From positions 4,707,501-4,771,500 of the forward strand of contig NZ_CP098774.1 in NCBI RefSeq assembly GCF_028473665.1: a DNA stretch of 64,000 nucleotides, read 5' to 3'. The notes under the pieces are model-generated. The model saw only the letters and a program-made list of their open reading frames with translations, was not told where the DNA came from and ran no database searches. Below, in pieces: positions 7,651 to 14,795 of the stretch (within the stretch, counting starts at the first letter, position 1; each line of letters begins with the position of its first letter). Both the position numbers and the translations under genes were made by a program. Origin of the DNA: Sphingomonas sp. QA11. Its GTDB lineage: Bacteria; Pseudomonadota; Alphaproteobacteria; Sphingomonadales; Sphingomonadaceae.

Positions 7651-7677
7651 TTAAGCTGTGGACGAAACGGTCGTTAC
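7651..7677 (+). promoter_or_regulatory. Sigma-28 (FliA) promoter of flgM
   Basis: TTAA (7651-7654), 15 bp, then GTCGTTAC (7670-7677). This fits the FliA consensus TAAA-N15-GCCGATAA in spacing and key positions. It shares the form TTAA-N15-GYCGTTAC with the element upstream of fliC. It starts five bases after the flgA stop and lies 33 bp before the flgM start. Confidence 0.6.
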
Positions 7678-7710
7678 TCCTCCTGTCAGCGTAACCCCAA
7701 AGGTGCAGAC

Positions 7711-8001
7711 GTGGTGGATTCGATCAGCTCAAAGCCAGTGCCCGGACGCGATCGGCAGGTCGTCCCGGTCGCGCGTGCCGCACCGCCCGCCAAGGCGACG
7801 GGTCGTGAAGGCGTGGTCGCCGAGCAGCTTGAACTGTCCGCCATGGCGTTCGGCTTTGCCGACCAGCCGCCGGTGGATGTGGAGCGAGTGTCGCGTATCC
7901 GCAACGCGATCCGCAACGGCACCTTTCCGATCTACCCTACGACGATCGCCGACCGGCTGATCGCGCTCAAACTCGAATGGAATCCGCATGACGCCGACTA
8001 A
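7711..8001 (+). CDS. flgM: Anti-sigma-28 factor FlgM
   Basis: FlgM holds FliA inactive until the hook is complete and FlgM is exported. The family signature is in the C-terminal half: PPVDVERVSRIRNAIRNGTF followed by PIYPTTIADRLIALKL. The start is a GTG; 7711 gives 96 residues and has AAAGG at a good distance, while the adjacent GTG at 7714 cannot be excluded. The N-terminal half is low in conservation as usual for FlgM. It overlaps the flgN-like gene by 14 bp. Confidence 0.88.
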   Translation: MVDSISSKPVPGRDRQVVPVARAAPPAKATGREGVVAEQLELSAMAFGFADQPPVDVERVSRIRNAIRNGTFPIYPTTIADRLIALKLEWNPHDAD

Positions 8002-8317
8002 CAGCAGGCGCGACGCGCTGATCGGCGTGATCGAATCGCTCCACGCCGAGATTGCGGCGCTGAAGGCGAACGACGTGGAGGGGCTGGAGCGTGCGACCCA
8101 GGCCAAGCTCGCCGGGATCAACGCCATTGCCGCACTGGGTACTGGCCCGGCCGGCCCGGAGCTGCGCGATCTCGCCGAGGAGGCCAACCGCCTCAATGAG
8201 ACCTGCCGCATCTATGTGAACCTGATGGCGGCAAATGTTCGCCGCCGCCTGCAAAGTCTGACCGGCGATGCCGGCGCCGGCTACCGTCCGGGCATGGGGC
8301 TCAACGTCTACGCCTGA
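7988..8317 (+). CDS. flgN: FlgN-like flagellar export chaperone
   Basis: FlgN is the chaperone for hook-filament junction proteins. This 109-residue protein is largely helical with heptad-like leucines and alanines (IESLHAEIAALKANDVEGLE) and a basic C-terminal helix (YVNLMAANVRRRLQSL). It matches FlgN in size, predicted fold and the conserved position directly after flgM, but sequence recognition is weak. It could be another export chaperone. Confidence 0.6.
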   Translation: MTPTNSRRDALIGVIESLHAEIAALKANDVEGLERATQAKLAGINAIAALGTGPAGPELRDLAEEANRLNETCRIYVNLMAANVRRRLQSLTGDAGAGYRPGMGLNVYA

Positions 8318-8321
8318 GAAT

Positions 8322-8388
8322 CGGGTGGTCTTCACCCGGCGCGTCCCGAATAGCCGTCGAGCCTGACGAGACGGCGTAGCGCGGGACG
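8322..8388. terminator. Nested hairpins after flgN
   Basis: CGGGTG-GTCTT-CACCCG (8322-8338) is a small hairpin 5 bp after the flgN-like stop. It is followed by an outer pair CGTCCCG/CGGGACG (8342-8348 with 8382-8388) enclosing GCCGTC/GACGGC (8353-8358 with 8370-8375). No T-run follows, so termination is uncertain. It separates the flgM unit from the next sigma-54 promoter. Confidence 0.4.
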
Positions 8389-8456
8389 GGCGTTATACAT
8401 CCCGATAGCGCCTCTATACGGTCGATCCCCGCTCGACACGAACGGACGGGCGAGAA

Positions 8457-8473
8457 CTGGCACGCTCCTTGCT
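8457..8473 (+). promoter_or_regulatory. Sigma-54 promoter of slt-flhA-fliA
   Basis: CTGGCACGCTCCTTGCT matches YTGGCACG-N4-TTGCW at every defined position. It lies 40 bp before the transglycosylase start at 8513. Because slt, flhA and fliA follow with gaps of 3 bp or overlaps, it would place fliA under sigma-54 control. Confidence 0.9.
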
Positions 8474-8512
8474 GATTGTGACCCTGAATAAGGGCAAAGC
8501 AGCCAGGGATCG

Positions 8513-9385
8513 ATGACCTTCAATCCGATTGCCAATCTCGTGGGGACGAAATCGACCGGCTCGGTGCAGTCGGCGATCGCGCTTGCCAGCCAGAAGACCG
8601 GGATCGATTTCAACTATCTGATGGGCCAGGCGCAGCTCGAAAGCGGCATGCGCGCCGATGCGCGCGCCGGCACGTCGAGCGCTTCGGGCCTTTATCAGTT
8701 CATTGAACAGAGCTGGCTGCGGGTGGTGAAGCAGCATGGGACGGAACATGGCCTTGGCTGGGCGGCTGACAGCATCTCGACGACCAGTTCGGGGCGCATG
8801 GCGGTCAGCGACCCGGGCCTGCGGCGCTCGATCCTCGCGCTACGCAACGATCCGCAGACCGCCTCGCTCATGGCCGCGGAGCATGCGTCGGACAACAAGG
8901 ACGCGATCGAGAGCGCGCTCGGCCGCGACGCCAACGGCACCGACCTCTATATGGCGCATTTCCTCGGCCTGGGCGGCGCTCGATCCTTTCTCGGCGCGAT
9001 GCAGGACAGCCCAAACCGCAGCGGCGCGGCGATGTTCCCCGCAGCGGCGCGCGCCAATCACAACATCTTCTACGCCTCGAACGGCCAGCCGCGCACGCTC
9101 GCGCAGATCTATGACCGGTTCACCGCCAAGCTCGAAAACGGCGCGGCTGGCGGTGCGGCAAAGGTTGGCGGCGTTGCGCTTGCCTCGACCACGCTCGGTG
9201 AATCCGGCGCGACCGTCATTCCCGGCAATGGCGAGACCAGCACCAGCGACGCCGCCGTCTGGGCGCAGGCCACGCTCGACCAGATCAACGGAGGGGCCGC
9301 GCGCGTGCAGACTGCCAATCTCATGCGGCCGACGCCGGATACGGCGCGGCTGGCGTATATGATGCTCGCGACCCTGGGGGCCTGA
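8513..9385 (+). CDS. Flagellar-cluster lytic transglycosylase (SLT domain)
   Basis: The 290-residue protein has an N-terminal SLT-type lysozyme-like domain: catalytic glutamate E43 in AQLESGMRADARAGTSSASG, followed by GLYQFIEQSW. It should cut peptidoglycan to let the rod through, a role played by the FlgJ C-terminal domain in other bacteria. There is no visible Sec or Tat signal peptide, so export through the flagellar secretion system or via a partner is plausible. A sigma-54 promoter precedes it and flhA begins 3 bp after its stop. The C-terminal 90 residues are unrecognised. Confidence 0.8.
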   Translation: MTFNPIANLVGTKSTGSVQSAIALASQKTGIDFNYLMGQAQLESGMRADARAGTSSASGLYQFIEQSWLRVVKQHGTEHGLGWAADSISTTSSGRMAVSDPGLRRSILALRNDPQTASLMAAEHASDNKDAIESALGRDANGTDLYMAHFLGLGGARSFLGAMQDSPNRSGAAMFPAAARANHNIFYASNGQPRTLAQIYDRFTAKLENGAAGGAAKVGGVALASTTLGESGATVIPGNGETSTSDAAVWAQATLDQINGGAARVQTANLMRPTPDTARLAYMMLATLGA

Positions 9386-9388
9386 CGC

Positions 9389-11470
9389 ATGGCTGTTGCT
9401 CTCAAGCGTGGCGGCATGGCGCCGCTGTTCCGCTCCGCCGCGCTGCCGGTCGCGATCCTGCTGCTAGTCGTGCTGATGGTCGTGCCGATCCCGCCGGCCC
9501 TGCTCGACCTGTTCTTCATCATGAACATCACGATCAGCCTCGCCGTGCTGATGGTGTCGCTGAACGCGCAGAAGCCGCTCGACTTCTCCGCCTTCCCCAC
9601 CGTGCTGCTGTTCGCCACCTTGTTCCGCCTCAGCCTCAACGTCGCGTCGACCCGTGTCGTGCTGGTGCACGGTCATGAGGGCGAAAGCGCCGCCGGGCAT
9701 GTCATCGAGGCGTTCGGCACTTTCCTGATCGGCGGCGACTATGTCGTCGGCCTGTTCGTCTTCGCCATCCTGGTCATCATCAATATGATCGTGGTGACCA
9801 AGGGTGCGGGCCGCGTGTCCGAAGTGTCGGCGCGTTTCACCCTGGACGCCCTGCCGGGCAAGCAGATGGCGATCGACGCCGATCTCAATGCCGGCCTGAT
9901 CACGCCCGAGGAAGCCAAGGCGCGCCGTATCGAGGTCGCGACAGAGGCCGATTTCTACGGTTCGATGGACGGCTCGTCCAAGTTCGTGAAGGGCGATGCG
10001 GTCGCGGGCCTGCTGATCCTCGCCGCCAATATCATCGGCGGCTTGATCCTCGGCCCGGTCAGCCACGGCATGTCGATCGGCGACGCCGCGCACAATTACG
10101 TGCTGCTCGCGGTCGGCGACGCGCTGGTCGCGCAGATCCCGTCGCTGATGCTGTCGATCGCCGCCGCGGCCATCGTCACCCGAGTCACCTCAAGCATGGA
10201 TCTGGCCGGCCAGATCGGCAGCCAGTTCGGCTCGGCCCGTACCTGGACGCCGGTCGCGATCATCCTCGCCCTGCTTGGCCTCATGCCCGGCATGCCGCAT
10301 CTCGTGATCCTGCCCGCCGCCGCCGCCGCCGGTTTCGCCGCATGGAAGCTGCGCGAGATCGCCCGCCGCCCGGCCCCGGTCGAAATCGTCGCGGTCGAGC
10401 CGGTCGACCAGTCGAGGATCGGCTGGGAAGAAGTGACCGACGGGATGCAGGTCAATATCGACATCGGCTATGGCCTGGTGCCGCTGGTCGACGAACGCCG
10501 CGGCAGCCCATTGATGGCCCGGATCACCGGTGTCCGCCGCCAGCTGTCCAAGGAGCTCGGCTTCGTCGTGCCGCAGGTGCGCGTGCGCGACGACATCAAT
10601 CTTGCGCCCTTCACCTATCGTATCATCGTCGGCGGCGTGACCGTCGGCGAGGACAGCGTCTCGCCCGACGAGATGCTCGCGCTCGATACCGGCCAAGCGT
10701 TCGGCGAGCTCCAGGGCAAGAAGGCCAAGGACCCGACCTTCGGGCTCGACGCGGTCTGGATCGCCGCCGGCGATACCGATGCCGCCACCGGTGCGGGTTA
10801 TCTGGTGGTCGATCCGGGCACCGTGGTCGCGACTCATCTCAACCACCAGCTCGGCGCGCATGCCAGCGAATTGCTTGGCCCCGACGAAGTCCAGAGCCTG
10901 CTCGACGGGCTGAAGGATCGCGCGGCGAACCTCGTCGCGTCGCTGTCGCCCAGCCCGTTGCCGCTGACCACGCTCACCCAGGTGCTGCGCGGCCTGCTTG
11001 CGGAGAATGTGCCGCTGAAGGAATTTCGCCGCATCGCCGCCGCCATCGCGGTCGCCGCCCAGCGGACGCTCGACGCCGACGAGATCATCGAGATGATCCG
11101 GCCGGAACTTGGTGGACTGATCATCCAGAAACTGTGCGGCGTGCGCGAGCCGCTGCGCGTGATGACCCTGGAAGGCCAGCTCGAAGGGTTGCTCGGCCAG
11201 GCCGTCCGTTCCGATCCGTCGCGCCGCCACACCATCGAGCCCGATCTAGGCCGCCGGATCGTCGACGCGCTTCAGCGCGCCGCCCAGCCTTTGGTCGATG
11301 AGGCCAAGCCCTTCGCGCTCGTCGTCCAGCCGGCGATCCGCGTCGCCATCCGCAAACTCGTCCGTACCATCTTGCCGGATACCCCAGTCATGAGCTTCTT
11401 CGAAGTACCCGAGGACAAATCTGTCGAGGTCGTCGCCGTGATCGGCGCGCCCGGAGCGCTGCCGGCATGA
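9389..11470 (+). CDS. flhA: Flagellar type III export gate protein FlhA
   Basis: FlhA is the large export-gate subunit. The 693-residue length is standard. The N-terminal half has about eight membrane segments and the FHIPEP signature region (LDALPGKQMAIDADLNAGLI, residues about 150-170). The C-terminal cytoplasmic domain includes WEEVTDGMQVNIDIGYGLVP and the conserved LPLTTLTQVLRGLLAENVPLK. It is cotranscribed with slt and overlaps fliA by 4 bp. Confidence 0.97.
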   Translation: MAVALKRGGMAPLFRSAALPVAILLLVVLMVVPIPPALLDLFFIMNITISLAVLMVSLNAQKPLDFSAFPTVLLFATLFRLSLNVASTRVVLVHGHEGESAAGHVIEAFGTFLIGGDYVVGLFVFAILVIINMIVVTKGAGRVSEVSARFTLDALPGKQMAIDADLNAGLITPEEAKARRIEVATEADFYGSMDGSSKFVKGDAVAGLLILAANIIGGLILGPVSHGMSIGDAAHNYVLLAVGDALVAQIPSLMLSIAAAAIVTRVTSSMDLAGQIGSQFGSARTWTPVAIILALLGLMPGMPHLVILPAAAAAGFAAWKLREIARRPAPVEIVAVEPVDQSRIGWEEVTDGMQVNIDIGYGLVPLVDERRGSPLMARITGVRRQLSKELGFVVPQVRVRDDINLAPFTYRIIVGGVTVGEDSVSPDEMLALDTGQAFGELQGKKAKDPTFGLDAVWIAAGDTDAATGAGYLVVDPGTVVATHLNHQLGAHASELLGPDEVQSLLDGLKDRAANLVASLSPSPLPLTTLTQVLRGLLAENVPLKEFRRIAAAIAVAAQRTLDADEIIEMIRPELGGLIIQKLCGVREPLRVMTLEGQLEGLLGQAVRSDPSRRHTIEPDLGRRIVDALQRAAQPLVDEAKPFALVVQPAIRVAIRKLVRTILPDTPVMSFFEVPEDKSVEVVAVIGAPGALPA

Positions 11471-12222
11471 CCGCGCAGCCGCACCCCGCCGCCTTCTCGG
11501 GCGCGATGCCGCTGGTCTATGGACGGACCTCGGCTGCCTCGGCGCCTGACATGGCGACGCTCGCCAGGAAGCATATGCCGCTCGTCCGCCGCCTCGCCTG
11601 GCACATCCATGGCGGCATGAGCAGCGCGATCGAGGTTGAGGACCTGGTGCAGATCGGGCTGGTCGCCCTGGTCGAGGCGGGCTCCAGCTTCGAGGATCGC
11701 GGGCAGGTCACCTTCGAACAATATCTCGTCACCCGTGTGCGGGGATCGATGATCGATGCGTTGCGGCGCCAGGCGACGCTGACCCGTGGCGCGATGCGTC
11801 GCCGGCGCGCCTATAATAATGCGATAGCCGCGCTGACGACCGAGCTTGGCCACGCCCCGACCGAAGCGGCGATCGCCGAAAAGCTCTGCGTCACCGTTGA
11901 GAAGCTCCGTCTGGAATATGCGACGGCTGAGCCGGTGCGGTTCGAGGCGATCGACCAGGTCTATTCGGACGACAAGCCGTGGTTCGCCAGTGACGAGCCT
12001 GACGCCTTCGAGCAACTCGCCGAGGCCGATCTGCGCGAGGCGCTGATCGGCGCGATCTCCGCCCTGCCCGAGCGCGAGGCGCAGGTGATCCAGCTTTATT
12101 ATGTCGAGGAACTGAACCTGGAAGAGATCGGGCTTGTCCTCGGCGTCGGTGCCGCGCGGATCTGCCAGATCAAGAAATCGGCGCATGACCGGCTCAAGAA
12201 GGCGCTGATGCGGCGGTGCTGA
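11467..12222 (+). CDS. fliA: Flagellar sigma-28 factor FliA
   Basis: FliA directs RNA polymerase to late flagellar promoters. The 251-residue protein has region 2 (MPLVRRLAWHIHGG, then VEDLVQIGLVALVEA), the FliA-type VRGSMIDALRRQ segment, region 3 (LGHAPTEAAIAEKL) and region 4 (LPEREAQVIQLYYVEELNLEEIG with the VGAARICQIKKSA helix-turn-helix). It overlaps flhA (ATGA) and would be made from the sigma-54 promoter at 8457. Its 3' end overlaps the convergent gene at 12194 by 29 bp. Confidence 0.95.
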   Translation: MTAQPHPAAFSGAMPLVYGRTSAASAPDMATLARKHMPLVRRLAWHIHGGMSSAIEVEDLVQIGLVALVEAGSSFEDRGQVTFEQYLVTRVRGSMIDALRRQATLTRGAMRRRRAYNNAIAALTTELGHAPTEAAIAEKLCVTVEKLRLEYATAEPVRFEAIDQVYSDDKPWFASDEPDAFEQLAEADLREALIGAISALPEREAQVIQLYYVEELNLEEIGLVLGVGAARICQIKKSAHDRLKKALMRRC

Positions 12223-12559
12223 ACGCCGCCCTGCTGTCGTCGGGCACTTCGTCGCGATCGGCCATGCCGTAATCCCGCACGACCGCCGCGATCCGCAGGC
12301 GATAGTCCTCGAATACCGAGTCGCGGCCCTGCGCTTGTGTCGCGCGGTGCGAGGGGCGGTTGCGCCATGCCGCCACTGCCGCCTCGTCGCGGAAGAAGGA
12401 CAGCGACAGCAGCTTGCCTGGCTCGGTCAGGCTTTCGAAACGTTCGATCGAGACGAATCCGTCGATCGCCTCAAGCTCGGGGCGCAGCGCCGCGGCCAGA
12501 TCGAGATAGCCTGCCCGCTGGCCGTCGGCCGGCCTGACTTCGAAGATCACCGCGATCAT
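12194..12559 (-). CDS. Antibiotic-biosynthesis-monooxygenase-fold (ABM) protein
   Basis: A 121-residue dimeric alpha/beta-barrel type protein. MIAVIFEVRPADGQRAGYLD is followed by AIDGFVSIERFESL, LLSLSFFRDEAAVAAWRN and H-rich RPSHRATQAQGRD, the usual ABM layout. Such proteins include small cofactor-free oxygenases and stress proteins; the substrate is unknown. It lies downstream of the NIPSNAP-like gene with a 4-bp overlap and runs convergently into fliA. The two belong to a small island inside the flagellar cluster. Confidence 0.75.
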   Translation of the reverse strand: MIAVIFEVRPADGQRAGYLDLAAALRPELEAIDGFVSIERFESLTEPGKLLSLSFFRDEAAVAAWRNRPSHRATQAQGRDSVFEDYRLRIAAVVRDYGMADRDEVPDDSRAAFSTAASAPS

Positions 12560-12864
12560 TGCGTGTCGACCCGGCGCAGGAACAGCCGGTCCTCCCGGCG
12601 GATGAAACGCTCCGCCTTGGCAAAGGCAAAATTCTCCCGGCCGAGCGGGTCGGCCTTCAGCCGGGCGCGATAGGCTTCGTACGCGGCGAAATCGGCAATC
12701 GAATAAACGCCGTACGCCGTCGTCACCGATCCCTCGTGCGGCGCGAAATAGCCGATCAGATCGGCACCGCAGCGGGGAATGGCCTCGCCCCAGGTTCGTG
12801 CATATTGCTCGAAGGCGGGCAGGTTGAAGGGATCGATCTCGTAGCGGATGAAACAGGTGATCAT
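12556..12864 (-). CDS. NIPSNAP-family protein
   Basis: From the ATG at 12864 the protein is 102 residues: MITCFIRYEIDPFNLPAFEQ, then HEGSVTTAYGVYSIADFAAYEAYR and ADPLGRENFAFAK. This is the NIPSNAP dimeric alpha/beta-barrel pattern. The biochemical role is unknown. It is divergent from the ArsR-type regulator at 12936 with a 71-bp gap, and overlaps the ABM gene, so the pair is probably controlled by that regulator. Confidence 0.7.
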   Translation of the reverse strand: MITCFIRYEIDPFNLPAFEQYARTWGEAIPRCGADLIGYFAPHEGSVTTAYGVYSIADFAAYEAYRARLKADPLGRENFAFAKAERFIRREDRLFLRRVDTQ

Positions 12865-12935
12865 GCTCGGCTCCGTGGTTGCGGGCCTTCTCCTACACCT
12901 TGATGTGACACTGATGGTTCGGCTATGGTCGAACC

Positions 12936-13613
12936 ATGAAGGACGGGCCAAGCATTGCCGCCATCGCCGCGCTGATCGGCGATCCGGCGCGCGCCAACAT
13001 GTTGACCGCGCTGATGGACGGCCGCGCGCTAACTGTCAGCGAGCTGGCGCAGGCAGCCGGTGTCGGGCTGCCGACCGCGAGCGGGCATCTGGCGAAGCTC
13101 GATGCCGCGGGGCTGCTCGTCGCGCGTCGGCAGGGGCGCCATCGTTATTTCCAATTGTCCGGGGCTGATGTGGGGGAGGCGCTGGAAAGCCTGATGAGCC
13201 TGGCGGCGCGGACCGGGGCGATGCGGGTGCGGACCGGACCGAATGACGCGGCGCTGCGCGAAGCGCGGATCTGCTACGATCACCTTGCGGGCGAGCGGGC
13301 CGTGGCGCTGATGCAGGCCTTTACCCGGAACGGCCTGATTGCGGGTGAGGATTCGCCGGTGGTGACCCCTGCGGGCGCCGGCTTCCTCGGCGGCCTGGGC
13401 ATTGATGTGGTGCGGCTCGGCCGGGCGCGGCGGCCGCTGTGCCGGGCCTGTCTCGACTGGAGCGAGCGGCGAAGCCATCTCGGCGGCGTGCTGGGCGCGG
13501 CGATCCTCGACCATGTCATCGCGGCCGGCTGGGCCCGCCGGGGCGAGGGGCGCGCGATACGGTTCGACCGGGCCGGCGCGGCGGCGTTCGACGCAGCGTT
13601 CCTGGGCGGCTGA
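12936..13613 (+). CDS. ArsR-family winged-helix regulator with C-terminal extension
   Basis: Residues about 5-75 form an ArsR-type winged helix-turn-helix (LIGDPARANMLTALMDGRAL, then SELAQAAGVGLPTASGHLAKL and GLLVARRQGRHRYFQLS). The following 150 residues are an extension with a CRACLDWSERR segment. The usual metal-binding motif ELCVCD is absent, so metal sensing is not indicated. The divergent NIPSNAP/ABM pair is the likely target. It ends before a shared terminator with fliC. Confidence 0.75.
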   Translation: MKDGPSIAAIAALIGDPARANMLTALMDGRALTVSELAQAAGVGLPTASGHLAKLDAAGLLVARRQGRHRYFQLSGADVGEALESLMSLAARTGAMRVRTGPNDAALREARICYDHLAGERAVALMQAFTRNGLIAGEDSPVVTPAGAGFLGGLGIDVVRLGRARRPLCRACLDWSERRSHLGGVLGAAILDHVIAAGWARRGEGRAIRFDRAGAAAFDAAFLGG

Positions 13614-13624
13614 GTCGCGACAAA

Positions 13625-13654
13625 AACCCCGGCGGTCCTGCGACCGCCGGGGTT
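13625..13654. terminator. Bidirectional terminator between arsR and fliC
   Basis: A perfect 13-bp stem (13625-13637 with 13642-13654) with a CTGC loop. It is preceded by an A-run on the plus strand, which serves as a T-run for fliC on the minus strand. It lies between two convergent genes. Confidence 0.8.
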
Positions 13655-13736
13655 CCTGGTTGCTCCGCCCTTGCGGGAAGAGCCCGGTCGGCCCCGACAC
13701 CCGATGGGGGGCGGTGCCGGAGGCCGTTTTCCGATA

Positions 13737-14546
13737 TTAGCGGAGCAGGGAAAGCACGCCCTGCTGGCTCTGGTTCGCCTGGGCGAGCAGCGCCGTCGAT
13801 GCCTGGCTCAGGATCTGCGCCTTGGCGAGGTTGGTGGTTTCGGTCGAGAAGTCGACATCCTCGATCCGGCTGCGCGCGTCGGTCAGGTTGGCGACGTTGC
13901 TGGTCAGGTTGTTGACCACCGATTCAAGGCGGCTCTGGCCTGCGCCGATCGACGAGCGGGTCGTGTTGACCGCCAGCAGCGAGGTGTCGAGCGTGTCGAG
14001 CGCGCTCTTGGCGCCGGCGGCGGTGGAGATGTCGATGCTGCCAACGCTGGTGAGATTGAGCGCGGTGATCTTCAGCGCGACCTGGTCGGCCGAGCCCGAA
14101 CCGGTCTGGATGTTGATCGTGACGTCGCTCGCGCCGAACAGCGTGACGCCGTTGAAGTTGGTCTTCGACGTGATGTCCGAAAGCTGCGACGCCAGTTCCT
14201 TGACTTCGACCTGCAGGTTCTTGCGGTCGTCGTCGGAATAGGTACCCGACGAGGACTGGACCGACAGCTCGCGCACGCGCTGCAGGATGTTGGTGACTTC
14301 ACCCAGCGCGCCGTCGGCGGTCTGGGCGAGCGAAATGCCGTCGTTCGCGTTGCGGATCGCCTGGGTCTGGCCCTTGATCTGCGAGGTCAGCGAGGAAGCG
14401 ATGGCGGACCCCGCCGCGTCGTCCTTCGCGCTGTTGATGCGCTTGCCGGTCGACAGGCGCTCGATGCTGGTCTGCAGTGCCTTCGACGCCGCGTTCGACG
14501 CGTTGGTCGCGCGCAGCGCGGCAACGTTGGTTCCGATAACAGTCAT
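13737..14546 (-). CDS. fliC: Flagellin FliC
   Basis: The filament protein. From the ATG at 14546 it is 269 residues, starting MTVIGTNVAALRATNA with the conserved N-terminal helix SIERLSTGKRINSAKDDAAG and ending with the C-terminal helix ARSRIEDVDFSTETTNLAKAQIL and SQQGVLSLLR. The middle is short, so it has the D0/D1 core and little or no D2/D3. Only one flagellin gene is in the window. A sigma-28-like promoter lies about 70 bp upstream and a strong hairpin follows the stop. Confidence 0.96.
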   Translation of the reverse strand: MTVIGTNVAALRATNASNAASKALQTSIERLSTGKRINSAKDDAAGSAIASSLTSQIKGQTQAIRNANDGISLAQTADGALGEVTNILQRVRELSVQSSSGTYSDDDRKNLQVEVKELASQLSDITSKTNFNGVTLFGASDVTINIQTGSGSADQVALKITALNLTSVGSIDISTAAGAKSALDTLDTSLLAVNTTRSSIGAGQSRLESVVNNLTSNVANLTDARSRIEDVDFSTETTNLAKAQILSQASTALLAQANQSQQGVLSLLR

Positions 14547-14614
14547 TGTCCGAACTCCATTGTGATCTGACGATCCCCGCCGCCCCCAAGCGGAGGGCCG
14601 AGCCGTCATGGAAG

Positions 14615-14641
14615 GTAACGGCCGGCAAAGCTGCCGATTAA
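14615..14641 (-). promoter_or_regulatory. Sigma-28-like promoter of fliC
   Basis: On the minus strand, TTAA (14641-14638), 15 bp, then GCCGTTAC (14622-14615). It has the same form as the flgM promoter. The spacer contains the palindrome CGGCA-AAGC-TGCCG (14623-14636), related to those between flgB and motA. Confidence 0.5.
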
Positions 14642-14660
14642 GTAAATTCGCACGGCACCG

Positions 14661-14733
14661 CCGGAAACCGCGCATTTCCGGGGCCTGTAGTGGCGCATTC
14701 CTGCCGGGCGGAAATAATTTGCCGCCACGGCAA
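14661..14733. promoter_or_regulatory. Palindromes between fliC and the activator gene
   Basis: CCGGAAA-N7-TTTCCGG (14661-14681) and TTGCCG-CCA-CGGCAA (14719-14733) are perfect inverted repeats in the 249-bp divergent gap. The second has the same half-sites as the flgB/motA palindromes. It lies 62 bp upstream of the activator start, so autoregulation is possible. No clear sigma-70 or sigma-54 promoter for the activator was found. Confidence 0.4.
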
Positions 14734-14795
14734 TATGCTTAACTCCGCGTTTACCATCCGTGCGGCATTTCCCTTCCTACCGAAGGGGGAATTCA

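Noticed and set aside
14690..14706. Sigma-54-like GTGGCGCATTCCTGCC before the activator gene
   Set aside because: Spacing is one base short and the -12 half lacks TTGC.
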